From contig NZ_CP063849.1 of assembly GCF_015277775.1 (NCBI RefSeq), positions 7,951,501 through 8,015,500 on the forward strand: a stretch of 64,000 nucleotides of DNA. Reading direction: 5' to 3'. The notes below the pieces were generated by a model. It saw only the letters and a program-made list of their open reading frames with translations, was not told the DNA's origin and did not search any database. Shown here piece after piece: positions 1 through 7,524 of the stretch. Source of the stretch: Paludibaculum fermentans. Lineage in GTDB: Bacteria; Acidobacteriota; Terriglobia; Bryobacterales; Bryobacteraceae. How positions within the stretch are numbered: the first letter of the stretch is position 1; each line of letters begins with the position of its first letter. The position numbers and the translations under genes were made by a program.

Positions 1-1330
1 GCAGGTAGAGGCCTACCAGGATGACACCGCGGCCCTCGAAGGAGATCTCGGCGGAGGCGCCCTTCGTGGATGAGATGCGCGATCCCGTATTGCGGCTCGA
101 TTCGTCGGTCCAATGGCCGTTCCACTGCCAGCGGGGGTCGTTGATCGCCACACGCTCAGCGGGCGAGCCGTAGTCGTCCCAGACCTCCAGTTTCGGGGCT
201 TTCGCCGCCTGGGCAGGAACCGTCAGCTTGTCGCCTTCCACCTTGCCTCCGGCTCGCTTGACCACTGCCAGCGCGCGGTTGTAGGTGCTGTCGACGATGG
301 TCTCGAAGGTGAAGTCGGTGTACTGGAACTTACGATTGGCAAGCGGCGGGATGCCGCTCTTCCACTGATCCGGAATTCGATTCCAGCCCAGCATCGTGCC
401 CAGCACGCCCGCGGCCGAGGAGGGATTGCAGTCGGAATCCTGCCCGGCGCGAGTCGAGATCTGGATGGTCTTGGTCATGTCGCCATCGCCGTACAGGAGG
501 CCCAGGGCGATGTAGGCTCCGTTGATCTTGGCATCAATGTTGAAAGGCTTCAGGGCGCCTTCGGGGCAGGGCTCGCGTTTGTTCCACTTCTCCTCGATGA
601 GGTGCCACGCCTTCTCCCAGTCGTTCGGGTTCTGCTTGTGCCAGGTCATCAGGTCCGAAATCAACTGGCCGTAGGGGCTCTTGGCCGGGATGCAGGCCAG
701 GCCGGCTTCCACTACCTTGTGGGGGTCGGATTCAAAGAACGCGTCGGCATACATACAGCCCACGAACATGCCGCCGTAGATGCCGTCGCCGTAGTTCATG
801 ACGCGGCCGGCGCGCCAGGCGATGTCGTTGGCGACCTGTGGGAGTCCAGGCGTCATCAGGCCGATGAAGTCGGCTTCGATCTGGAAGTCGATGTCGTTGG
901 CGTGGGCGTTGTATTTGGGAGTGCCGGACAGAGTGGCGGGCACTCCGCGCTTCAGGGCCCGGCGGGCGGCGAGGTTCGCATGCCAAAGGTTGTAGCGCGC
1001 GTTCTTGAACATGGCGCCGAAGTCGTCCGTGGTGGCGTCGAGGCCCTTGTCGTCCAGAACCTTGGCGAACGTCATGTCGACATAGAGGTCGTCCTGGTTC
1101 AGGGCGTTATCGACCTTGGAGGGTTTCCACTCGGGCAATTTGTCGACCGGGATGATCTTTTCGTTGAAGCGGAACTCGGTGGGCGCGCCGTAGCTGACGC
1201 CGAACATCTGCCCGGCCCAGCCGCCACGGATGCGGTCTTTGAGGTCGGCCAGGGAGATCGTCCTGGTCTTGGCCGGCTGGGCGGCACAAAGGGAAATTGA
1301 CAAAATAAAAGCAGCACTGAACCGGTTCAT
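1..1330 (-). CDS. ADP-ribosylglycohydrolase family protein, exported (C-terminus cut by window edge)
   Basis: Reading from the ATG at 1330, the frame stays open to the left edge, so at least 443 residues are present and the C-terminus is missing. An N-terminal hydrophobic signal (MNRFSAAFILSISLCAAQ) is followed by ARH-fold motifs: RGGWAGQMFG near residue 37, acidic NQDDLYVDM, NDIDF, and the late GQDSDCNPSSAAGVLG motif, whose Asp residues normally bind the two Mg ions. The last visible 60 residues (WNGHWTDESS onward) look like a beta-rich accessory domain. Cytosolic relatives remove ADP-ribose, but exported versions in acidobacteria and planctomycetes have no established substrate. Confident on family, not on substrate. 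Confidence 0.8.
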   Translation of the reverse strand, partial: MNRFSAAFILSISLCAAQPAKTRTISLADLKDRIRGGWAGQMFGVSYGAPTEFRFNEKIIPVDKLPEWKPSKVDNALNQDDLYVDMTFAKVLDDKGLDATTDDFGAMFKNARYNLWHANLAARRALKRGVPATLSGTPKYNAHANDIDFQIEADFIGLMTPGLPQVANDIAWRAGRVMNYGDGIYGGMFVGCMYADAFFESDPHKVVEAGLACIPAKSPYGQLISDLMTWHKQNPNDWEKAWHLIEEKWNKREPCPEGALKPFNIDAKINGAYIALGLLYGDGDMTKTIQISTRAGQDSDCNPSSAAGVLGTMLGWNRIPDQWKSGIPPLANRKFQYTDFTFETIVDSTYNRALAVVKRAGGKVEGDKLTVPAQAAKAPKLEVWDDYGSPAERVAINDPRWQWNGHWTDESSRNTGSRISSTKGASAEISFEGRGVILVGLYL

Positions 1331-1394
1331 AGCTTCTCCGTCCCAAACAGTATCACTCGTGCTCCAGCGGCGTCAAAGCAGAGCCTGGATGAAC

Positions 1395-1796
1395 TCACGC
1401 GGCACGGAACGAGGGCTTGCCGGCCCTCAGCCAGCCGCCAAGGCAGACCGCGGGCGTCCACAGGATCAGCAGCCCGACCTGATACCACAGCTGGGTCTGA
1501 CCCCACGTGAACGCGGTGGACACAAAGCCCAGCAACTCACCCCACAGGATGAGGCCCAGGATGTGGTGCCAAGGCTTGAACGGCGCCAGCCGTGCCGTCA
1601 CCCAGCCGCCGGCGACGGACCAGATTGTGCTGGTGGCGAGGCTGATCGCGGCCAGGGAATCGGGGGGCAGGCGGCCTGCCACATAGCGGTCGGGAAACAC
1701 TGCCATGAGCAGACCGTCGGTGGCGACCACCAGAGCTCCGACTGAGGCCCAGCCAGCCAGAACGGAGAGAACGCTGCGGACCGTGGTGCTTGCCAT
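1395..1796 (-). CDS. Small integral membrane protein, unknown function
   Basis: This 133-residue protein has about four hydrophobic segments (roughly residues 8-32, 48-68, 76-96 and 103-123) and a short basic C-terminus (RAGKPSFRAA). I do not recognise a family. It lies upstream of the ADP-ribosylglycohydrolase-family gene on the same strand with a 64-base gap and could be co-transcribed with it. Its ATG at 1796 is back to back with the RIC gene on the other strand, so the 105-base gap must hold both promoters. Confidence 0.6.
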   Translation of the reverse strand: MASTTVRSVLSVLAGWASVGALVVATDGLLMAVFPDRYVAGRLPPDSLAAISLATSTIWSVAGGWVTARLAPFKPWHHILGLILWGELLGFVSTAFTWGQTQLWYQVGLLILWTPAVCLGGWLRAGKPSFRAA

Positions 1797-1837
1797 GCGG
1801 AGTATCTTACCCGGCGGTTAGCATATTTCCAAGCCGA

Positions 1838-1855
1838 TTGTGATATTGGTCACAG
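1838..1855. promoter_or_regulatory. CRP/FNR-superfamily (HcpR-like) operator
   Basis: TTGTGA, six bases, TCACAG. This matches 11 of 12 defined positions of the HcpR consensus TTGTGA-N6-TCACAA and carries a perfect CRP core TGTGA-N6-TCACA. It ends 46 bases before the ATG of the RIC gene. The centre would be near -41 if transcription starts about 14 bases before the ATG, which is a class II activator position. HcpR, NnrR and Dnr regulators control nitrosative-stress genes in other bacteria, which fits the downstream gene. No regulator of this family is encoded in the window. Confidence 0.6.
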
Positions 1856-1901
1856 ACCGGCAAGGGCCGGCGGGTGGAAACTGGCATCAGGAGAACGACC
1901 G

Positions 1902-2630
1902 ATGATTCAAACCGCCGCCGCTACTGTTGGAGACTGGACCGCCCGCAACTTCCGTTGCGTCGTGGTTGTGGAAAAGTATGGCATCGACTTTCACCAGGAA
2001 GCTGATGTCCTCATCGACGAAGCGTGCCGGCAGCGCGGGCTGAACCTGGAAGCCGTTCTCAGTGAGTTGCAGGCAGCGGCGGCGCCCAGGCAGGCCGTGT
2101 CCGGTGACTGGGCGAACATCTCGCTGCGCGAGCTGACGAAGCACATCAACGCCCGCCATCACGAGTACCTGAAACTGGAGTTGCCCCGGCTGCGGCAGCG
2201 GCTAGACCGCATGGCCACGCGCCACGGCGAGCGGGACGGCGCTTTGCTGAGCCGACTGCACGCTGTCTACTGCGGGTTGCAGGAAGAACTGGAGCTGCAT
2301 CTCCACAAAGAGGAAATGATCCTCTTCCCGGTCATCAACCGCTATGACTCGGCTGCGGAGACGGGCTACCCCATTGGTGCGCCGCCGTTCGGCACCGTGC
2401 GCAATCCGATCCAGATGATGCTGCGCGAGCACGACGGAGCCACCGACGCGCTGAAGCAGATGCGGGCGATCACCCGCGACTACGTGCCGGCCGACTATGC
2501 ATGTGCGAACTTCCGGGCCGTGTTTGCTTCCCTGGAAGAGCTGGAAGCCGACCTGCTGGAGCACATCCGCGTCGAGAATGAGTTTCTGTTTCCCCGCGCC
2601 GCCGAACTCGAGAAGGCACTGTTGGGGTGA
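1902..2630 (+). CDS. RIC/YtfE/ScdA-like di-iron protein (iron-sulfur cluster repair), atypical N-terminus
   Basis: This 242-residue protein has the two-part RIC layout: a ScdA_N-like domain (about 5-60) and a hemerythrin-like four-helix bundle (about 75-240). The bundle keeps candidate iron ligands: KHINARHHEY, ELHLHKEEMILFPV, LREHDGA, and LLEHIRVENEFLFP. In known RIC proteins the N-terminal domain reads roughly KYGIDFCCGG, and the Cys pair is needed for repair. Here it reads KYGIDFHQEAD, so both Cys are absent. A good ribosome site (AGGAG, 9 bases before the ATG) supports the start. The upstream HcpR/CRP-like palindrome suggests induction by nitric oxide or anaerobiosis. It may act in NO or oxygen sensing or iron storage rather than classical repair. 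Confidence 0.82.
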   Translation: MIQTAAATVGDWTARNFRCVVVVEKYGIDFHQEADVLIDEACRQRGLNLEAVLSELQAAAAPRQAVSGDWANISLRELTKHINARHHEYLKLELPRLRQRLDRMATRHGERDGALLSRLHAVYCGLQEELELHLHKEEMILFPVINRYDSAAETGYPIGAPPFGTVRNPIQMMLREHDGATDALKQMRAITRDYVPADYACANFRAVFASLEELEADLLEHIRVENEFLFPRAAELEKALLG

Positions 2631-2633
2631 GCC

Positions 2634-4169
2634 TCAGGTGACGGGGCCGGGGTTAAAGAGGGCCGGGGCGTTGTGCAGTTGCCACGTCTCGGCCCATGTC
2701 TTTTTGCGGCCGCTGGCGACAGCCAGGATGAGGTCAAACAGCTCCTGGCCCACCTGCTGGATCGAGGCGTCTCCTGTCGCGATGCGGCCGGCGTTGACGT
2801 CGATTAGGTCGGGCCAGCGCTCGGCCAGGGCGGTGCGTGAAGAGACCTTGATCACCGGAGCCATCGCTAGTCCATAGGGTGTGCCTTCGCCCGTCGTGAA
2901 GACGTGCATGTTCATACCCGCGGCGAGTTGGAGCGTGCCGCAGATGAAATCGCTGGCGGGCGTCGCGGCAAAGACAAGGCCCTTCGTGGTGACGCGCTCG
3001 CCCGGTCCGGCCACCCCCATTAAGGCTGTAGTGCCCGCCTTGGCCACGGAGCCCAGAGCCTTCTCGACGATGTTTGCCAGGCCTCCGCGTTTGTTGCCCG
3101 GCGTGGGGTTGGCGCTGCGGTCGGCGAAGCCGCGTTCCAGATACTCGTCATACCAGGCCATTTCCCGGATCAGCGCCTGGGCCACTGCTTCGTTGATCGC
3201 GCGCGGCGTCAGCAGGTGGACGGCGTCGCGTACCTCTGTCACTTCCGAGAACATCACTGTGGCGCCGGCGCGCACCAGCAGGTCCGCCGCATGGCCGACG
3301 GCCGGGTTGGCGGTGACTCCGGAGAAGGCGTCGCTGCCGCCGCACTGCAGTCCGACACTCAGCTGCGAAGCAGGGCAGGGCACGCGGCGGCGGCGATCGA
3401 GTTGCTCCAGGCGCTTTTCCGCGAAGCGCAGGATCTCCGCGATCATGTCCTGGAAGCCGTGCTGGTCCTGCAGCCGGACGATAAACGGGTCTTCGTTCTG
3501 CAGCACCGGCAGTCCCGGTGAGGTAGGGAAGAGCTTCGCGGGCTGCAGTTTCTCGCAGCCCAGGCTCACGATCAGCGGCGATTCGCCCAGATTGGGATTC
3601 AGCGCGAGGTTGCGGATGGTGCGGATGGGGACAGCAGCTCCGGGCGCCTGGATGGCCACGCCGCAGCCGTAGGTGTGGGTGATGGCGACCGCGTCGTCCA
3701 CGTTGGGGTAGCGCGGCAGCAGTTCCTGCTTGATCCGCTTGACCGCGTAGTCGACCGTGGGCGCGACGCACTGGACGGTCGTGGTGATGCCCAGGATGTT
3801 GCGGGTGCCCACGGTGCCGTCGGGATTGGGATAGCCGTCGAAGGTGATGCCTTCCAGCGGAGGCAGGGAGTCTGGGACGGCGGTGGCGAGAGGCAGTTGA
3901 TCGAGGGCCGGGGCGGAAGGAAGGCTCAGTAGCTCTTCACGAACCCAGGACCCCTGTGCGATGGTCCGGCGGGCCAGTCCGATGACTTCGCCGTACCGGA
4001 CCACGGGTTCGTCCGCACCGATCTCAACTAAGGCCACCTTGTGGGCCTGTGGGATGAACTCCGTCAGGGTCAAGCCATCGGCGAAGGATGTCCCGGCCGG
4101 CAGCCCCTCTGGGTTCACGATGATGGCGACATTGTCGCGCGCATGGACGCGTACGTAGAGAGGCTGCAT
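2634..4169 (-). CDS. garD: Galactarate dehydratase (UxaA/GarD family)
   Basis: At 511 residues it is close to E. coli GarD (523). An N-terminal SAF-like domain (1-95) precedes the large catalytic region with the GarD-type strings [31 protein letters not shown] and [19 protein letters not shown]. The Cys and His residues in these strings are candidate ligands for the catalytic iron. GarD dehydrates galactarate (some relatives altronate or glucarate) to 5-keto-4-deoxy-glucarate. It lies 12 bases after garR in the same direction, so the two form an operon that covers the first and last steps of the galactarate route. Altronate dehydratase is the main alternative, but the [10 protein letters not shown] region favours galactarate. 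Confidence 0.85.
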   Translation of the reverse strand: MQPLYVRVHARDNVAIIVNPEGLPAGTSFADGLTLTEFIPQAHKVALVEIGADEPVVRYGEVIGLARRTIAQGSWVREELLSLPSAPALDQLPLATAVPDSLPPLEGITFDGYPNPDGTVGTRNILGITTTVQCVAPTVDYAVKRIKQELLPRYPNVDDAVAITHTYGCGVAIQAPGAAVPIRTIRNLALNPNLGESPLIVSLGCEKLQPAKLFPTSPGLPVLQNEDPFIVRLQDQHGFQDMIAEILRFAEKRLEQLDRRRRVPCPASQLSVGLQCGGSDAFSGVTANPAVGHAADLLVRAGATVMFSEVTEVRDAVHLLTPRAINEAVAQALIREMAWYDEYLERGFADRSANPTPGNKRGGLANIVEKALGSVAKAGTTALMGVAGPGERVTTKGLVFAATPASDFICGTLQLAAGMNMHVFTTGEGTPYGLAMAPVIKVSSRTALAERWPDLIDVNAGRIATGDASIQQVGQELFDLILAVASGRKKTWAETWQLHNAPALFNPGPVT

Positions 4170-4181
4170 CGGCTTTGTTCC

Positions 4182-5072
4182 TTATTCGGGCTTGCGGACC
4201 TGGCACTGCGCCATGTCTTCGATGATGTTGACGATGGCGGAATGGTCGAGGTCGCCGCGGCCGTTGTTCATCGAGGCCACGAGCATCTGCTGCACCATGC
4301 TGGTGAAGGGCAGGGCGACCTTCATCGACTCGGCGGCCAGCAGCGCGTTGCGCAGATCCTTCTGGTGCAGGCGGATGCGGAAGCCGGGTTTGAAGTTACG
4401 GCCGATGACCATGGGCGCCTTGGCGTTCAACACCGTGCTGCCCGCGAGCCCGCCTTTCACCGCGTTGAAGACAACCTCCGGATCCAGGCCTGCCTTGGTG
4501 GCCAGGACGAGTGCTTCGCCCATTGCGGCGATGTTGCAGGCGACCATGATCTGGTTCGCCAGTTTAGTCACATTGCCGGCGCCGACAGGGCCAGTGAGGG
4601 TCGCGCTGGAGCCCAGGGACTTCAACACCGGTAGCGCCTTGTCGAACGTGTCCTGGCTGCCGCCCACCATGATCGCCAGGGTGGCGTCGATGGCCTTTGG
4701 TTCACCGCCGCTCACCGGCGCATCCAGGAACTCCACGCCCTTCTCCGCGCAGGCCGCTCCCACTTTCTGGGCCGTTACGGGGTTGATGGAGCTCATGTCC
4801 ACAATGATGGAGCCCGCGGCTGCGCCGTCCAGCACGCCGCCGGGGTTCAGCACGGCGGCTTCGACGTCCGGTCCGTCCGGCAGCATGGTGATGGTCAGTT
4901 CCGAGCGCGCAGCCGCATCGGCGGCCGAGGAAGCGGCTTCCGCGCCGGCGGCGGTCAGCTCTTCGACCGATGCGGTGACGATGTCGTACACGGTCAGCTT
5001 GTGGCCGGCCTTCAGGAGATTCTTGGCCATGGGCTTGCCCATGATGCCGAGTCCGACAAATCCGATGTTCAT
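4182..5072 (-). CDS. garR: 2-hydroxy-3-oxopropionate (tartronate semialdehyde) reductase
   Basis: 296 residues from the ATG at 5072; upstream in-frame codons do not encode family sequence. The N-terminal Rossmann motif GFVGLGIMGKPMAKNLLKAG binds NAD(P)H. The beta-hydroxyacid dehydrogenase signature DAPVSGGEPKA and the catalytic-lysine region GPVGAGNVTKLANQ follow. GarR reduces tartronate semialdehyde to glycerate. It is first in a two-gene operon with garD. Other members of the family (3-hydroxyisobutyrate dehydrogenase) share these motifs, so the pairing with garD is what decides the call. Confidence 0.85.
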   Translation of the reverse strand: MNIGFVGLGIMGKPMAKNLLKAGHKLTVYDIVTASVEELTAAGAEAASSAADAAARSELTITMLPDGPDVEAAVLNPGGVLDGAAAGSIIVDMSSINPVTAQKVGAACAEKGVEFLDAPVSGGEPKAIDATLAIMVGGSQDTFDKALPVLKSLGSSATLTGPVGAGNVTKLANQIMVACNIAAMGEALVLATKAGLDPEVVFNAVKGGLAGSTVLNAKAPMVIGRNFKPGFRIRLHQKDLRNALLAAESMKVALPFTSMVQQMLVASMNNGRGDLDHSAIVNIIEDMAQCQVRKPE

Positions 5073-5110
5073 TTTGTAGTGAATGCCTCGCTTCGAACAG
5101 AGTATCGGAA

Positions 5111-5140
5111 CCGGGCATCCCCCGGTGGGCTGAAAGCCCA
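5111..5140. repeat. Two abutting perfect inverted repeats in the garR/aldo-keto reductase divergent region
   Basis: CCGGG-catcc-CCCGG (5111-5125) is immediately followed by TGGGCT-gaa-AGCCCA (5126-5140), two perfect hairpins with no base between them. Their compact paired form resembles REP-type elements, although they could also be operators for the flanking divergent genes or part of a leader. There is no T-run, so a terminator is unlikely. Confidence 0.5.
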
Positions 5141-5186
5141 AGTGTTCCATGCGGTGGGGTCTCTACGGGGTATAACGAAATGAGCG

Positions 5187-6146
5187 ATGCAGACAAAACA
5201 ACTTGGCAACAGTGACCTACATATCACCCCGCTTGGCGTCGGAGCCTGGGCCATGGGGGGCGGCGGCTGGGCGTTTGCCTGGGGTCCGCAGGACGACAGC
5301 GAATCGATTGCGGCCATTCGCGCCGCGCTGGATGCGGGCATCAACTGGATTGATACCGCCGCGGTGTATGGCCTCGGCCATTCCGAGGAAGTTGTGGCGA
5401 AGGCGCTGGAAGGCCGGACGCAGAAGCCCTATGTGTTCACCAAGTGCGAACGCTGCTGGGATGAGAACCGCCAGATCTACAAGAGCCTCAAGAGCGACTC
5501 CATCCGGAAGGAGTGCGAGGCTTCCCTGCGGCGGTTGAAGCTCGATGTAATCGATCTTTATCAGATCCACTGGCCCGAGCCCGAGGAGGACATCGAAGAG
5601 GGCTGGGAGACGATGGTGCGGTTGAAGGAAGAAGGCAAAGTCCGCTGGGTGGGAGTGTCGAACTTTAATGTCGCGCAGATGAAGCGCATTCAGAAATTCG
5701 GCCCCATCACCTCGCTGCAGCCTCCCTACTCGATCCCCTCGCCCGATGTCGAAGCCGCGGCGATGCCTTACTGCGCCGAGAATAATATCGGCATGATCGT
5801 CTACTCGCCGATGAAGTCCGGCCTGCTAACCGGGAAGATGACCCGCGAGCGCATCGAGAATCTGCCCGCCGACGATTTCCGCAAGAACGCCCTCAGCTTC
5901 AAAGAGCCGCACCTGACGCGCAACCTGGCGCTGGTTGAACTCATCCGCGAGATCGGCAATCGCCACGGGCGGATGCCCGGAGAAGTGGCCATCGCCTGGG
6001 CGCTGCGGCGTCCCGAGATCACGGCGGCCATCGTCGGATTGCGGTCGCCGGCTCAACTGGAAGGTGTGATCGGCGCGGCTACTTTCCGCCTGTCGCCGGA
6101 AGAGATCGCGGAGATTGCCGCGTTCATGACCGCGAATCCGGTCTAG
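5187..6146 (+). CDS. Aldo/keto reductase
   Basis: This 319-residue protein has the AKR barrel and catalytic tetrad: Asp and Tyr in DTAAVYGLGHSEE (about residues 55-67), Lys in FTKCE (about 87), and His in YQIHWPEP (about 125). A C-terminal NADP-binding segment holds IVGLRSPAQLEG. It should reduce or oxidise a small carbonyl or sugar substrate with NADPH. It is divergent from garR-garD, which hints at a sugar or sugar-acid substrate. A -10-like TATAAC at 5171-5176 lies only 10 bases before the ATG and there is no clear ribosome site, so the transcript may be leaderless. Confident on family only. Confidence 0.85.
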   Translation: MQTKQLGNSDLHITPLGVGAWAMGGGGWAFAWGPQDDSESIAAIRAALDAGINWIDTAAVYGLGHSEEVVAKALEGRTQKPYVFTKCERCWDENRQIYKSLKSDSIRKECEASLRRLKLDVIDLYQIHWPEPEEDIEEGWETMVRLKEEGKVRWVGVSNFNVAQMKRIQKFGPITSLQPPYSIPSPDVEAAAMPYCAENNIGMIVYSPMKSGLLTGKMTRERIENLPADDFRKNALSFKEPHLTRNLALVELIREIGNRHGRMPGEVAIAWALRRPEITAAIVGLRSPAQLEGVIGAATFRLSPEEIAEIAAFMTANPV

Positions 6147-6763
6147 CGGCCGGTTTTCGGCTTCTGCAGCCACACGTAGCAGTGATTGCCCAGGCGGGCT
6201 GCGTGTGGCGAGTTCATCAGCCAGGGATCCAGGTAGCGTAGCGGCCAAAGCAGCAGCCCGAGGACGCCGTGCGCCAGGATGCGCCACCAGCGCCAGGGCA
6301 GCAGCATCTTCGCGAACTCCATGGTGAAGAGGATCCAAGTGGCTGCAGGTCCCGTGCGCCAGCCGGTCTTCACCACTTTCAGGCCGCCGGCCATCGAGGC
6401 GAGACCATCGGGCGTGAAGCGCCGGTAGTCCTTGGGGTATTCGTGAAACGGGTGGCAGAACGGTGTCACGACATGGGCGAAGCCGCCCGGGGCGAGCACG
6501 CGTTCGATCTCCCGCATCACGCGCTGCGGCATGTACACGTGCTCCAGCACGGCGTCGCACTCCACGCGTTGGAAGACGTCATCCGGAAAGGGAAGCTCGT
6601 GGGCGTCGGCCAGGACGTCGACACCCGGAGTGGCCAGGATGTCGAGGTTCACATAACCGGGCACATGACGGCGGGCACCGCCGATGTACAGGTTCCAGCG
6701 CCCCAGCGGTGCGTCAATCCGCTGTTCGTCAGGATTATGCAGGTAAGGGTCGGGTAGCTTCAC
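6143..6763 (-). CDS. Class I SAM-dependent methyltransferase
   Basis: 206 residues, Methyltransf_11-like. It shows LYIGGARRHVPGYVNLDI (motif I, modified from the usual GxGxG to IGGARR), ADAHELPFPDDVF and CDAVLEHV (motif II), and IERVLAPGGFAHVVTPF (motif III). The C-terminus (FTMEFAKMLLPWRWWRILAHGVLGLLLWPL) has aromatic amphipathic or membrane-associated stretches. The sequence resembles small-molecule or glycolipid methyltransferases of polysaccharide clusters, but no substrate can be named. It is last in the bshC-aldolase-methyltransferase operon, with its start overlapping the aldolase stop by four bases. Its 3' end overlaps the aldo/keto reductase by four bases, tail to tail. Confidence 0.72.
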   Translation of the reverse strand: MKLPDPYLHNPDEQRIDAPLGRWNLYIGGARRHVPGYVNLDILATPGVDVLADAHELPFPDDVFQRVECDAVLEHVYMPQRVMREIERVLAPGGFAHVVTPFCHPFHEYPKDYRRFTPDGLASMAGGLKVVKTGWRTGPAATWILFTMEFAKMLLPWRWWRILAHGVLGLLLWPLRYLDPWLMNSPHAARLGNHCYVWLQKPKTGR

Positions 6764-7524
6764 CGCAGCGCGTTCGTGATTTCCAGCCCGCGCTCGTAGA
6801 GCATCGCGGTCTCGCTGCTGCAGCCTACGAAGAGCATGCCCATCTTCTTCCAGCGTTGGGCAAGGGCAAGATTCCGAGCCTGCGCACCGGGAGCTACGCC
6901 GTGTGCAATGCAGCTCTCGATGATCTTCTCCACGGTCGCGAGCATCCTGGGATGCTCAAATTCGCCGGGCACACCCAGGCTGATGGTGAGATCGACCGGG
7001 CCTATCATGACCGCGTCCACGTTGGCGACCGAAAGCAGTTCGTCGCGGGCTTCAAAGGCCTTCACGGTTTCAATCTGCAGCACCACCATCTGCTCGCGGT
7101 TGAGGTGCTCCATCATCTGCGGGATGGTGACGGGCTCGAAGTCGAACGACATCGTCGTCAGGCCCATGCCGCGCATCCCGACAGGCGGAAACTTGGTCCA
7201 ACTGACGGCCTTCTCGAGCAGAGCCGGATCCTCGACGCGGGGGAAGATCACGCCCTCAGCGCCGCAGTCCAGGGCTCGGGCGACGAGCGAATACTGGAGG
7301 TCCGCCACGCGCACGATGGGGCTGAGGCCCACCTTCACGGCAATCCGGCACAGATCCTGCAGCGTCTCCTGATCGAAGCCGCCGTGCTCTCCGTCCAAAA
7401 AGGCCCAGTCGAAGCCGGCTGCCGCCAGGATGCGGGCCACGTCCTGCGAACGGAGTTGGGCGAAGGCCGTGCCGAGTTGGAGCCTGCCCTCGCGCAGGGC
7501 CTGTTTGACGGAGTTGGTTTTCAT
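6760..7524 (-). CDS. HpcH/HpaI-family class II aldolase (possibly GarL-like)
   Basis: 254 residues with the HpaI/GarL barrel landmarks: FLDGEHGGFDQETL (base and metal region), PIVRVAD, EGVIFPRVEDP (metal-binding Glu), and a late DAVMIGPVDLTISLG. GarL cleaves 5-keto-4-deoxy-glucarate to pyruvate and tartronate semialdehyde, exactly the step between GarD and GarR found 2-4 kb away, so a GarL role is reasonable. However it is translationally coupled to bshC (four-base overlap) and to a methyltransferase rather than to garRD. Other keto-acid aldolase activities remain possible. Confidence 0.78.
   Translation of the reverse strand: MKTNSVKQALREGRLQLGTAFAQLRSQDVARILAAAGFDWAFLDGEHGGFDQETLQDLCRIAVKVGLSPIVRVADLQYSLVARALDCGAEGVIFPRVEDPALLEKAVSWTKFPPVGMRGMGLTTMSFDFEPVTIPQMMEHLNREQMVVLQIETVKAFEARDELLSVANVDAVMIGPVDLTISLGVPGEFEHPRMLATVEKIIESCIAHGVAPGAQARNLALAQRWKKMGMLFVGCSSETAMLYERGLEITNALR

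Noticed and set aside
113-1300. Plus-strand ORF of 395 codons
   Set aside because: It is the antisense shadow of the ADP-ribosylglycohydrolase-family gene, which runs off the left edge; the sense translation has family motifs.
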